Positions 35,690 through 45,900 of a DNA stretch of 64,000 nucleotides are shown here, one piece after another (positions within the stretch are counted from its first letter, which is position 1; each line of letters opens with the position of its first letter). The translations under genes were made by a program, and so were the position numbers. Source of the stretch: Trichormus variabilis 0441 (GTDB lineage Bacteria > Cyanobacteriota > Cyanobacteriia > Cyanobacteriales > Nostocaceae); contig NZ_CP047242.1 in the NCBI RefSeq assembly GCF_009856605.1, positions 4,842,001 to 4,906,000 on the forward strand, in the 5' to 3' direction. The notes below the pieces were generated by a model. The model was not told the origin of the DNA. It ran no database searches and saw only the letters and a program-made list of their open reading frames with translations.

Positions 35690-36916
35690 TCATCTAGTAA
35701 TACGGATAATCTTGTCCTGTTGTGGCGGGCAATTCCCTCGTCCATCACAGTTACTGGTTGTCACATATAATTCACCATCTGGCCCCATAATTGCCTCTCG
35801 CAGTCGTCCATATTTACCTTGTAAATACACCTCATGACGCTCGACTTGTTGGGGCGACTGAGGAGCGAAGACGACGCGCTGTAAGTGTTCTGAACGAAGC
35901 GTGGCAATAATCAAGCTACCTCTCCACTCAGGAATAGTATTACCTGTATAAATAGCTGCTCCCCCAGGCGGTAGAGCTTCACGCCAAACAATCGAGGGAG
36001 TCACAAGTCCTTCTCCTGATTCACAACGGTAGATAGTAGGCCAGCCAAGGTTGTCGCCAGATCTGGCTAGACTGAGTTTATCGTGACCTCTTCTGCCTAA
36101 ATCACCGCTAGGGCCGTGGTCTGTTACCCATAGAGTTGATTGATCCCGCCAATCAAACCCCTGAGTGTTGCGAATTCCAGTGATATAGACAGGATTTTTC
36201 TCAAAGGGATTGTCCTGTGGCACTTGTCCATCCGGAGTCACACGCAGAATTTTTCCAGCTAGGCTATTAACATCCTGGGAAATTTGTGGATTCCTCGCAT
36301 CACCAGTCCCAATGTACAACATTCCATCAGGGCCGAAGCGGATGCGACCCCCATTGTGAAATTGCGCTACAGGAATATCATCAACAATCACCCTATCTGG
36401 TGAAGCAGTGAGTCCGTTCTCAGATAGTCGCCATCGTTCAACGCGATTTACCTGCGAACCATTTCTATCAGCAGTATAGTAAACATAAAAAAATCTGTTT
36501 TCGGCAAAGTTGGGATGAGTTGCAATCCCAAGCAAACCATCTTCACCGCTATCAGTAACATTAATTGTAGCTACTGGCTGAGAAACAAGTTTACCATCCC
36601 GCACCAGGCGAACTCGTCCAGGACGTTCGGTCACTAACATATCTCGATTTGGCAGAAAAGCAATTCCCCAAGGCACTTCTAACCCTGTGACTACTTCTTC
36701 GGCACGCACATTTACCTTTCCTGGTGAACCGAAGCCATTTTCTACTAGAGTGCAGGCTTGATTGTTAGTAGCAGTTTGTTGACTAATTGGTGCGGCTGCT
36801 TGCGTTTCTTGATTGCTATTATCTGCGGACTCAGTTGTTGGTAAGTTACAAGTAGAAAGTCCTAGCAAAACCATGCCAAAAAGTAATTTTTTAGCAAGAA
36901 TATTTCTCAGTTGCAT
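35690..36916 (-). CDS. PQQ-dependent sugar dehydrogenase-like protein (GSDH family)
   Basis: This is a 408-residue exported beta-propeller of the glucose/sorbosone dehydrogenase family. The signal sequence (about 1-23, LLFGMVLLGLSTC) ends in Cys23, possibly a lipid anchor, although Thr before Cys is unusual. Family stretches: GLEVPWGIAFLPNRDMLVTE, DSGEDGLLGIATHPNF, FHNGGRIRFGPDGMLYIGTG, AGKILRVTPDG and TDHGPSGDLGRRGHDKLSL. Such enzymes oxidise sugars in the periplasm with PQQ; whether this one binds PQQ is unknown. The conserved His in FHNGGR is present. Monocistronic. Confidence 0.9.
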   Translation of the reverse strand: MQLRNILAKKLLFGMVLLGLSTCNLPTTESADNSNQETQAAAPISQQTATNNQACTLVENGFGSPGKVNVRAEEVVTGLEVPWGIAFLPNRDMLVTERPGRVRLVRDGKLVSQPVATINVTDSGEDGLLGIATHPNFAENRFFYVYYTADRNGSQVNRVERWRLSENGLTASPDRVIVDDIPVAQFHNGGRIRFGPDGMLYIGTGDARNPQISQDVNSLAGKILRVTPDGQVPQDNPFEKNPVYITGIRNTQGFDWRDQSTLWVTDHGPSGDLGRRGHDKLSLARSGDNLGWPTIYRCESGEGLVTPSIVWREALPPGGAAIYTGNTIPEWRGSLIIATLRSEHLQRVVFAPQSPQQVERHEVYLQGKYGRLREAIMGPDGELYVTTSNCDGRGNCPPQQDKIIRITR

Positions 36917-37164
36917 GATTTATTTTCTCCTAAAAATCGCCGACCGCATGGTTTAATATCTAGATTATGTTAATTTTAAAACCATGAAAAATCTAGTTTG
37001 TATTGGTAGTAAAAATTATCAAAATTGTATTTTAGTCTAATAAATAAAACCTCAATTTACAGGTTTGTGTCAAAGAAATTTACTAGCCTTGGAAAGGGGT
37101 TAATCAAAAAAAAATCTACTGGAAATATTTCATGGTCACTAGGTTTACGTCCTATTTTTTCAAG

Positions 37165-38539
37165 TTATTCCATCTCAAAACTGAGTAATGTTAAATGACT
37201 AGGATTTATCATTAACTCTTTTGCTACTAAGAATGCTGCAATAGTCCAAGCTTGATATTTTCTGGATTGCTTACCAATGAGACGAGCATTCTTACCGTCG
37301 TAGTATTCTGGCCATCCATCCTGACGTAAACGTTTTTCTGCAATATCAATAGCTTTTTCGGCAATGTCTAAGCGGTTTGTCTTATGTGCGGCTGCTGTGA
37401 GTAACCACAATAAAACTGGCCAATTACCACCATTGTGATAAGACCAAGGAATATTTTTGGGATCGCTACCTGTGATAATTTGCCAATCTCTACCTTCTAG
37501 GGCTGGATAACAGAGTTTCATGGGCATATATCCAATTAAATCTTGCCAACGATACTCGATGAGATTCTTCTTCACTAGCTAAAGCAGTGATAATTGCCAT
37601 GAGATTTCCCAGTGCAAAGAACCGAAAATCCATCCGTCCAGGGCCAAGATTACCTGCCAGATAACCACCATTATCCGGTAGCCATTCTGTTAACCAATCG
37701 GGAATCGATTCAGGATAAATATTAAATCTATTAGCTATTTCTTTACCAAATTCATCACCCTTAAAACGATAAATTTCATTTAAACGATTTAAATCAATCC
37801 AGTAATATTCTCGCAAATGATAGGTAAGAGGTTGTAAACGTTGAGTTACGCTATTAGAACAAGAAAGATTAGCATCATTGGAGAGCAGGAGTTCCTTAGC
37901 TGCACGTAAAGCCGCATAAAATAGCACCTGAATTTCTAGAGGATGTTCGTAGACACCCATACGTCTGTCAATCATAAAAGCACCATCGGGAACTAACATT
38001 GTGGGGTACATAGCAAACCGATGTGCAAGACACATTTCTAAAATTAATTTGATTCCCTGTTGAAATTCACTTTGGTGAGCCAGTGCAATATCACCTGTAG
38101 ATTTTACATAAGCCCGTAGTAAAATAATCCACCACAAGCAAGAATCAACAGGTGGAACTCTGGCGATCGCGTGTTCTCCAAAATCAGCAGTTAAATACTC
38201 TTCACCATCTTTAACTACTACTTTAAAACTGGCTGGCATGAGTCCTGGCCCTGGTTTAAATGAGTCCATTTGCGGTTCATGACTCTGTAAATGCAAAGTT
38301 GCGATTAAGAAATTGCGGACAATTTCCGGTTTACCACTAGTCAAAAAAGCCAACGCTGATAAGACAAAATCACGGACAAAACATTGGTCATAATTTAGTG
38401 CATCTGACCCGGCTTCTAAGGCTGCTACTGTACCAATCGGACGACTACGATAATAAATAATCGACTTTTCTATTAATGTCCAAGCTTCGGCAATTGAGTC
38501 ATGTTTTGTTTTCATTATTGGCATTATCTCCTTAATCAC
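37165..38539 (-). pseudogene. Neutral/alkaline invertase (GH100), frameshifted
   Basis: Two overlapping frames make one glycoside hydrolase family 100 protein, which hydrolyses sucrose to glucose and fructose in the cytoplasm. Frame 1 (38539 down to 37490) covers the N-terminal about 326 residues: [62 protein letters not shown], and [18 protein letters not shown]. Frame 2 (37575 down to 37165) supplies the C-terminus: [38 protein letters not shown], and [19 protein letters not shown]. The switch is near 37560-37575, where several residues expected in the family are also missing, consistent with a small deletion. All other family motifs remain. Confidence 0.88.
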
Positions 38540-38549
38540 TGCTACATCT

Positions 38550-38705
38550 TTACTGAGGTTGAGAAACAGAAAGATATAAAATTCTGCGTTCTATATTTGT
38601 TTCTCTTGGGACAGGTCGGTATTGCAACCAGGCAAACAAAGCCGCAGTCCCAAGAAAAATTAAGGTGATAGCTGCTACTAATTGCAGCATGATACTGTAA
38701 CGCAT
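38550..38705 (-). CDS. Small single-pass membrane protein upstream of invertase
   Basis: This is a 51-codon frame from ATG 38705 to TAA 38550. The translation has a hydrophobic helix at residues 6-26 ([21 protein letters not shown]) followed by a basic cytoplasmic-type tail ([19 protein letters not shown]). It ends ten bases before the invertase ATG and could be its operon partner. No known family is recognised; small membrane proteins of this kind are often missed. Confidence 0.5.
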   Translation of the reverse strand: MRYSIMLQLVAAITLIFLGTAALFAWLQYRPVPRETNIERRILYLSVSQPQ

Positions 38706-38857
38706 AAAAAAAATTTAATATTTATCTTTTGTGTGTGAGAATCAAGATTTTATCATCAATAAAGCACGGACATTATGAGTGCATTTATCAAATAACACCT
38801 TGACTAAAAATACTTAAATTAAGCATGAAGCTATCAAATAGCAACCTGTAAATTAAG

Positions 38858-40237
38858 TTAAACAAGGTTGTAATGTTCCATGTGAATGTGAGTGACAGGT
38901 ACTTCTAATTCGTGTAAAGCTCTCTCTACTTGATCCATCATTTTTGGCGCAGCGCAGATGAAGTAATTGCGAGTTGCTGGACGCTTAGGAATGTAGCGTT
39001 CTAGTAGTTTCTTATCAACATATCCTCTTTCCCCTGACCAATCCTCTAGAGGTTCTTTGAGAACGTGAATCACTGTTAGGTCTAATTGGTTTTTTAAGTC
39101 TTCAATTTCTTCTCGATACGTGATATCTTCCCAAGTTTTACTAGCATAAATTAAGAGTAAGGGACGTTCATCTTGACGTTCTGCTAAGGTAAACAGCATA
39201 CTGACGATTGGTGTGATGCCAATACCACCAGCAATCAAGACAAACCCGGCAGTATTTTCATAGCGGTCTGTGGTGAAAACTCCGTAAGGGCCATCAAGGA
39301 AGGCTTTAGTGCCTGGTTTGACATCTTTGATTGTGTTTGTAAAGTCTCCTAAAGCCTTAATACCAAACTCAACGCAATCGCTATGCTCTGCGCTGGAAGC
39401 AAAAGAAAATGGATGTTCCCGCATTCTAAAGGGCGAAATTCCTAAAGTTAACCAAGCAAATTGACCTGGTTGGAAATGAATTCCTGTATGTCCTCTGGGA
39501 CGTAAGACTAAATTCCAAACATTGCCTCTTTGAGGAATTACGGCTTCCACTAAGTAAAGTTTTTTCTGCATAAAGTAAGGCTTAACCAAGCGGACATAAA
39601 CCAACAACCACAACGCCGCGATGGCAATCCCACTCCAAATCACTGCTTTCCAAAATAGTCCTAAGTAATTACCCACACCCAAAGCGTGTCCCAAACCGAA
39701 AGTAACGATAATCACAGCTAAGATGCCATGAGCTGTACGCCAAGGTTCATAGGGAATGTTCAGTTGTTTGCGCCAAATAGAAGTAATAATAATTGCCATG
39801 AGTGCCAAAGTAGCGATTACTGCTGCCCTAGCTCGCCACGGTGCTGTAAAGAAATTTAATAGTTGTAGCGTCTCTGGATTATTAATAAACAAAATTATAG
39901 GGTGAGCCAGGATGAAGAAGAAAGCTGCTATCGAGGTATAGCGGTGAAATTGAAGAATTAAGTCTACACCGTAGGAAGCTTCAACGCGGTTAATCCGGGC
40001 AGTCAGAGCAAATTGCATTGCCATCATTGCTAAACCAATGAAACCCAAAGCCGCAGAAAATTCTAATAAAAAACTACGTTCATCGCTGGGTGTAGGTGGG
40101 TATAAAAGTAATATCAATAGGGGAAATAAGATAATTACAATATATGCAGCTATCCAAGATACCCCTATAACTACGGGATTCTTCATTAATAAACTTCTCA
40201 TCAGCCCATACCTCTTAGCTTGGTTGTGATGATACAA
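38858..40237 (-). CDS. Ferric reductase-like membrane flavo-oxidoreductase
   Basis: This is a 459-residue protein. Six transmembrane helices lie in residues about 20-215, with haem-ligand-like His in LQFHRYTS, LAHPIILF, TAHGIL and GLGHALGVG, as in the ferric reductase/NADPH oxidase transmembrane domain. Residues 225-459 form an FAD-binding barrel (QPGQFAWL, MREHPFSFASS) and an NAD(P)-binding domain (FVLIAGGIGITPIVSMLF, NYFICAAPKMMDQVERAL). It should move electrons from NAD(P)H via FAD and haem across the membrane, for iron reduction or superoxide formation; which one is not decidable here. Monocistronic. Confidence 0.9.
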   Translation of the reverse strand: MYHHNQAKRYGLMRSLLMKNPVVIGVSWIAAYIVIILFPLLILLLYPPTPSDERSFLLEFSAALGFIGLAMMAMQFALTARINRVEASYGVDLILQFHRYTSIAAFFFILAHPIILFINNPETLQLLNFFTAPWRARAAVIATLALMAIIITSIWRKQLNIPYEPWRTAHGILAVIIVTFGLGHALGVGNYLGLFWKAVIWSGIAIAALWLLVYVRLVKPYFMQKKLYLVEAVIPQRGNVWNLVLRPRGHTGIHFQPGQFAWLTLGISPFRMREHPFSFASSAEHSDCVEFGIKALGDFTNTIKDVKPGTKAFLDGPYGVFTTDRYENTAGFVLIAGGIGITPIVSMLFTLAERQDERPLLLIYASKTWEDITYREEIEDLKNQLDLTVIHVLKEPLEDWSGERGYVDKKLLERYIPKRPATRNYFICAAPKMMDQVERALHELEVPVTHIHMEHYNLV

Positions 40238-41058
40238 TTTGCAGCCTTTTCATTTCCGACTAGTTCACCTTCAAAAGGCCAAAAACTGCGGCTGTAATTA
40301 ACAATTTCCTAAAGTTTTCTCTTTCCACTTCTGTTAGCTTATTTTTAGTATCGATGATGAATGTGAAGAAAAAGTGACAAATTACCATGCTGTCAATAAT
40401 TTTGGGTTCTTTCGCTAGTTTTATGGTGAATCTCAAATTCAGACGAATTTTAATATCTGTAATTTATTGATATTGATGTCTGGAATATATGGAGGATAAG
40501 AGCTTAAGAACAATGGAACTCCCAAGTTAGTTATGATAAAATCTTATAAATAAATTAAATATGTCTCAATGTGATTAATAGCAATTAGTGGCAATCGCCC
40601 AAGACTGTAAAGGAATACACAAGTAATTAAGAATATAAAAGAGAATAAGTTTAAAAATAAAATTGCCATTTTAATAGAAATGCTATTCAATCTCCTACTT
40701 CATGTTATTACTAAAATTATTAATATTGAAAGTATCAAAGTTCTGAATTATGATTTTATGGATGATAATGAAATTGTAATTCAAATCTAAAATCAATCAA
40801 AATTTTGTCAGTGTCATCGCTGTGAAAAGACAACTAATAAAACTCATCAAAATCGTGGGTATATTTTCAGAGAATACAGAGTTAAGTAGACTTGTCCATC
40901 CTTCCACCGGAACGCAGATTTGGTAAACTCTGCACTGCCAATTCGTGAAATTGCTCCCAAATACTAAATAATAGGTAATAGGTGTTTTGAGCAACTACCT
41001 ATTACCTATTATCAAAAGCTTATCTTCTTACAGTTGGAGATTGTCAGATTATTTATGT
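40238..41058. other. Long AT-rich gene-free stretch
   Basis: I see no supported gene in these 821 bases. The only distinct structure is the inverted repeat at 40968-41012. Short open frames here lack ribosome sites and coding character. Confidence 0.55.
40968..41012. terminator. Perfect 16-bp inverted repeat after the exported small protein
   Basis: ATAATAGGTAATAGGT (40968-40983) and ACCTATTACCTATTAT (40997-41012) pair perfectly around a 13-base loop, 47 bases beyond the stop of the minus-strand gene at 41059. It may terminate that gene, but the stem is AT-rich and built of repeated TAGGTAA units, so it could instead be a repeat. Confidence 0.5.
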
Positions 41059-41418
41059 TTACTTTTTGCCGGTGACTTTTTCCAGTAAGTTTTGAATCTC
41101 ACCTTCTACTGAGGTTGAGTCTTGGGAATTTGCAGGACGCTTCTGCTTATCGATATCTGCGGCTCCTTGAACTTCGTTTAGTCCTTCATTAGATTTCTTT
41201 TGAACTTCCTTTAGTCCAGGAGGTGCGGATCTGGCAACTTCATCAGTTGCTTTCTGTGTTTCTAAAAGTTGGTCTGTAGCTTCTGTAGGCTCACTTTGGT
41301 AGCTACTAATGGCAAAAGCAGGAACTGTGCTAGATAGAAATAGCAATGCACAAGTAAAAGCAACAATTAAAAAGCGGACTGGGCGTAACATAGATAAAAC
41401 AACACTAAAAATCTTCAT
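41059..41418 (-). CDS. Small exported helical protein, unknown
   Basis: This is a 119-residue protein. The signal peptide (about 10-36: LRPVRFLIVAFTCALLFLSS, cleavage after AFA) is followed by a hydrophilic, Glu/Gln/Lys-rich, probably disordered or helical region (LLETQKATDEVARSAPPGLK, EVQKKSNEGLNEVQGAADID) ending VEGEIQNLLEKVTGKK. This style is seen in small cyanobacterial stress-induced lumenal or periplasmic proteins, but I cannot assign a family. It lies alone between two long AT-rich gaps. Confidence 0.7.
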   Translation of the reverse strand: MKIFSVVLSMLRPVRFLIVAFTCALLFLSSTVPAFAISSYQSEPTEATDQLLETQKATDEVARSAPPGLKEVQKKSNEGLNEVQGAADIDKQKRPANSQDSTSVEGEIQNLLEKVTGKK

Positions 41419-42215
41419 TTGTAACCCTCATTATTAGCATCAACTACTCTTAACTCTTACTTTGAGAAAGAAGCACATATTTTTATTTAAGCAAATTAAA
41501 TAAATAGACTGCTTCCCTTGAAGTTGTTAAGTTACAAGCTTGGCGAATAATTATTTTGGTATACTTGTATTTGATTGAAAAATTCAAGCATTCACTCGGT
41601 TTTAATTATTCTTGCTCAAAGGCTTGCATGATGATTTTATATCCTAAAAAAATAAACTAATACATCGACCGGTAGACTGAATTTGTCTTGATTATTATTT
41701 ACATTAAAATCATTCTTTAGATAGATCGAACACAAATAAATTATCTATTGATTTATTTCATGAAAAATATTTACTTTCAGAATATACAAACTAAATAATC
41801 TGTTGCTCAATAAATTAGGCAAAAATACTAGTGTTTCAATCTTTATCTTTATAGCTTGAATCATAATTGCTGATGATAAAAAATAAAGGTTTAAAACTAC
41901 GTAGTAACACGACAAAAATGCACCAAGACTGGTAATGAGTAAAAACTCTATAGTATACGGATATAAGATTTTCAGTTTGTTTTTATAATTATGTGACTTT
42001 GTAATAATTTTCTGCGTAAGAATCCCTGGTATAGTTCATAAAAATGGTTTTTATGTAGTATCAAATTTCAGAAGAAGAGGCGATCGCCTGAGATATCGTT
42101 CCGCAAATGCGCTGATGATTTCCTTTCCCACCTTGATAAATTCAGCAGAATCACGGTTACGTAATTTTGTCCTTTTGATCAAAACTTCGATTATCCAGTT
42201 TATGAGGGTGAGTTA
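41419..42215. other. Long AT-rich gene-free stretch
   Basis: No supported gene in about 800 bases. At 42058-42190 the minus strand reads about 45 codons without a stop (KLRNRDSAEFIKVGKEIISA in part), with no ATG; it may be a relic. The right end carries the ribosome site GAGGGTGAG for the gene at 42216. Confidence 0.5.
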
Positions 42216-42461
42216 ATGATTAGCCCTGTAACGAACGTCATTCGCGTCAATCAGGCGATGGCAAAAGAAGTTGCTCATGAGTGGGAGCGAGCCTCATGTA
42301 GTGAAATCAGTGCCTACTGTTTGCATATCTTGCAAGAGATCGGTTGTAGTTATACTGAACTCCCAGAAAACCTACAAACACGCGAACAGCAACTTAACTT
42401 AATCGCAGGCTTCGCATCTTATGCCTTTGGGGAGGTAGAAAATGTCCAAACTGCTAATTGA
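42216..42461 (+). CDS. Small conserved-looking protein A of an overlapping pair
   Basis: This is an 81-residue acidic soluble protein, with GAGGGTGAG correctly spaced before the ATG. It is probably helical: VIRVNQAMAKEVAHEWERAS, then EISAYCLHILQEIGCSYTEL and AGFASYAFGEVENV. No recognised family. Its last 20 bases overlap the start of the next gene, so the pair is translationally coupled. Confidence 0.7.
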   Translation: MISPVTNVIRVNQAMAKEVAHEWERASCSEISAYCLHILQEIGCSYTELPENLQTREQQLNLIAGFASYAFGEVENVQTAN

Positions 42462-42732
42462 AGATAATTTTGACGATAATTTTTATACTTCAGAATGGGC
42501 AGAGACAGTAACTGTACCAGCAACGGATGACGATTTGTTAATTTTGACTCAAAAGTTATCTAATCAGTTCGTCCCGACCAAGGTATTTTTTCAAGCTGTG
42601 GCGATCGCTGCCTATGATGGTGCATCCGCTTTCCGCTATGCTGATAATTATTTGACTAGCGCTAAACATAAAAATAGGCGTAAAAATCCCTTGTTGTTCA
42701 GGAAACCATTGACAAATTTTGATTATAACTAA
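42442..42732 (+). CDS. Small conserved-looking protein B of an overlapping pair
   Basis: This is a 96-residue protein, acidic at its N-terminus (IEDNFDDNFYTSEWAETV) and basic at the C-terminus (SAKHKNRRKNPLLFRKP). The ATG lies within the end of gene A; GGGGAGG at about 42430 precedes it. There is no membrane segment or signal. The function is unknown. The size, coupling and opposite charge distribution would fit a two-protein complex, but this is only a guess. Confidence 0.65.
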   Translation: MSKLLIEDNFDDNFYTSEWAETVTVPATDDDLLILTQKLSNQFVPTKVFFQAVAIAAYDGASAFRYADNYLTSAKHKNRRKNPLLFRKPLTNFDYN

Positions 42733-42906
42733 AGCTTTACAGGTGTAGGTTTTTCACATCAGAGCTAGTCACATCCTACGATAGATTCTCTATTTATCTC
42801 TTCTCTGACTTGTTCAATATTATTGTAAAAAACCTACATTCAAAAATAAAGATTACTGGGTTTGTCTCCCAGTCTACGCAAGTCAGTATGGCTAAGGGAA
42901 TAATAA

Positions 42907-45900
42907 TCAAAATCGAGTTTCATACTCAAATAATAATTGACTTTCGTTTCCTAAATTAGTTGAGCCGCGCACCAGAATTTCATCATTCAAACGATAGAGC
43001 AGGTTATAGCGCAAAGGTTCAGTAGTAGAAAAAGCTCGTGATAAAGAGACGGATAGATTGCGATTAAGGTTAAACACACCCTCTGCTGATAAATCGAGAA
43101 CTGAAGCTCTTCTAGATTCCTGATTAGTGGTGGGGGTAGGAAAAATGCGAAATTCACTAAAACCAACAGCCTGTCCAATCGCCGTAATTGTGCCTTGCAA
43201 ACCACCTAAAAGAGTAGAACTGGCAAAATTAGTCAGCCCTTGTGTCGCATCGCCTTGAGCAAAGTCACTCAAAATCGAGCCACCCAGCAGACTAACAATT
43301 TCGCCTCGACTACGGCGTGGTTCGCTTGTTAGTTCCAGATTATTTGTCAATTCACTAGCTGGCCCTGTCGCCCTTGCTTGGACGCGAACGGTGCGTAAAG
43401 TCCCGAAATTATTTGCAGAAACATCACTAATTTCCGCAGAAAAAGGTGATTCTAAGGTGCGATCGCTCCTAGTCGATGCTTCTGGTACAATTGCCACCAG
43501 CCGTACATCTAAAGTAGGGTCTAGCCCTTGATTTGGGGTAAATCGCGCGGTTTGTTCATAGCCCCGCGCCAAGGTAAACTCGGTTGTAAACAGGCTGATT
43601 CTTCCCCCCGTTAAACGAATGACTCCTTCAGGGAGAGGATTTGCTAATGTACCATTGATTGTTAAATCGCCTTCGGCATCGAAACTAAGTATCGGCTGAC
43701 TAAAAACCTCTCCCCCTGGTAAAAAACCTAGTAGAGACTGGCTGGTGACACGCACATCATCACCCAGAGTCAATCGCAAATCTGCAAACTCTACAGGCAA
43801 ATTCGGTCGAGTTGGTGGTTGTGGTGTGACCGTTGCTTGGGGCATATTGCTATTTAATTCTATAGTTGTAGCACGAGTGTTAGTTTCTGTTGTCGTTGTT
43901 TGTTTTGAGTTAGCGGTAGTGTTGCCAATAGTCACTTGACCATTGCTAAGTGTAATCTCACCACCAATTCGAGGTCTGAGCGCTGTTCCCCGAATCACAG
44001 CATTACCACTGACATCTCCTGTATATAAGCCTGCAACCTGGAAATTGAGTTGATTTTGGATTGCTACTGTTAGGGGATTAGTTACAGTTTCCCCAGTTGC
44101 GAAAATTGGTAGGCTGCCCGATGCAGATACTAAACCTTGATTATATGTGGCTTGAATTCCCTGAACATTCAACCTATCGCCATTAAACTGTAATGTGCCT
44201 GTAACGTTGGTGAGGGGATTGGCTAAAGCTTGAGCGCCAATCGTCGCATTGTTAATTGTGGCATTACCATTAATTATTGGCTGCTCAAAAGTCCCTTGAA
44301 CATTGAGATTTACCTGTCCTTGACCATCTACCCAAGTAACTTGATTATTAGTCAAGACATTTAACAGCGCTAAGCCTTCATTGTTCACATTGGCGTTAAC
44401 ACTAATTTGATTGTTATCTGGTGGCTCGGTGACGAAAGGTAACTCGGCTGGTATGCTACCTGTAATTGCAATGGGTTGGGTTCCTGTTAACAGTAAAGTA
44501 CTATTAAAATTCACACGAGCATTGTTATAGTCAAAATTTAGTTGCCCTGTTTGTATAGGTTGCTGGTTGAAAGTTGCATTGGCTAGGGTTACTTCTCCAG
44601 TCACCCTGGGTTGTTGTAAACTACCCGCTAAATTAGCGATCGCATTTACTTGTCCAGTAATATCTATAGGATATCGGGCGATGAATGGATCTAAGAGTGA
44701 TATAGGTAGACTGTCTACCCTCAATTGTCCCGATAAATCCTCAGTGCCTAACTGTCCTGCAAAAGCCACCAATCCCTGATTTATACCTATACGTAATGGT
44801 GAGAGGGTGACAATACCATCAGCAAAATTACCATTAGCAACGACTTCATTAATTGAGTAATCACCCCATCGCCAATTAGCGCCTTGAAAATCAAAGCCGA
44901 CATTTAACCCAGTCCGCAACGAACCACTGGCTGTAATTGCCCCACTTAAAGCACCAGTTAATTCTGATAGGCTGGGCAACGCTGGTGTTTGTTGTGTATC
45001 TGCTTGTTGTTGTTGTCTGACGGATGCTTCAAGTTTTGAGAAATACTCTAATTGGGTTTGCAAATCTGCATTAGGTAAACGCACAGGTGTAGTGTTGAGT
45101 ACTTCCGCACCCGCCAGCGTCGGTGATTCTAAACCCCCACCAAAATCTCCAAAATCAAATAGACTAAACGCTTGTAATAGATTTTCAACTCTCGTTTGAT
45201 TTAAATTAGCTTGTAGTTGAAACTTGGGGTCATTGCCTGCTTGCAAACTGCCACTGACAGCAATGTTACTATCACCTAACCGTAATAACCCGTTCGCTAA
45301 ATTAGCAGTACCATCAGCGTAGTTGATGTTACCACGAAATTCGTCGGCTGAGGCTCTGGCAATCCGGGGATTAGCAATTGCCACATCTCCAGCTACGGCA
45401 TAATTATTTAAATTAACAACTAAATTCCCCGATAGCTCTCCACCTAAAGGTCTGAATTGATTATTCGGTAAAAAACCACTCACTAGAGCGATGGGGAACT
45501 GTTGAGCGTTGATGATTAAGTTATCTTCCTCAGTTCTACCTGTCGTGACAGCGCCAGCACGTTGGACTAAAAACGAACTGGGTCGATAATTAGCATCTAA
45601 ATTCAGGGCTATCTTGTCTTGTGTCCCGGCGAGTTGCAAACTTGCCCCTTGTCCTCCTTGAAAATTCACATTACCAGTTAAAACCGGGTCAAATGCCAAA
45701 CTACCCACATTGAAATTTCTTAGCCGGATATTGCCGCTAGCCTCAGGAGTATTGAGAGTGCCGGTCACTTGTCCATTAAAGTTGAGTAACCCTGCGATTG
45801 CTACATCTCCAGGGGTTTGAAAACCAGTTTTGCTGAGGTCAAAATTCTGCGCTTGGACATTCAAATTCAAGCCAGCAATTTGGGGTGTACCCGTTTGAGG

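Noticed and set aside
40797..40994. 65-codon open frame on the minus strand
   Set aside because: It lies in AT-rich DNA and includes half of an inverted repeat; no ribosome site or recognisable protein pattern.
42058..42190. About 45 open codons on the minus strand (AEFIKVGKEIISAFAERYL)
   Set aside because: Looks protein-like but has no ATG and no continuation; kept only as a possible relic.
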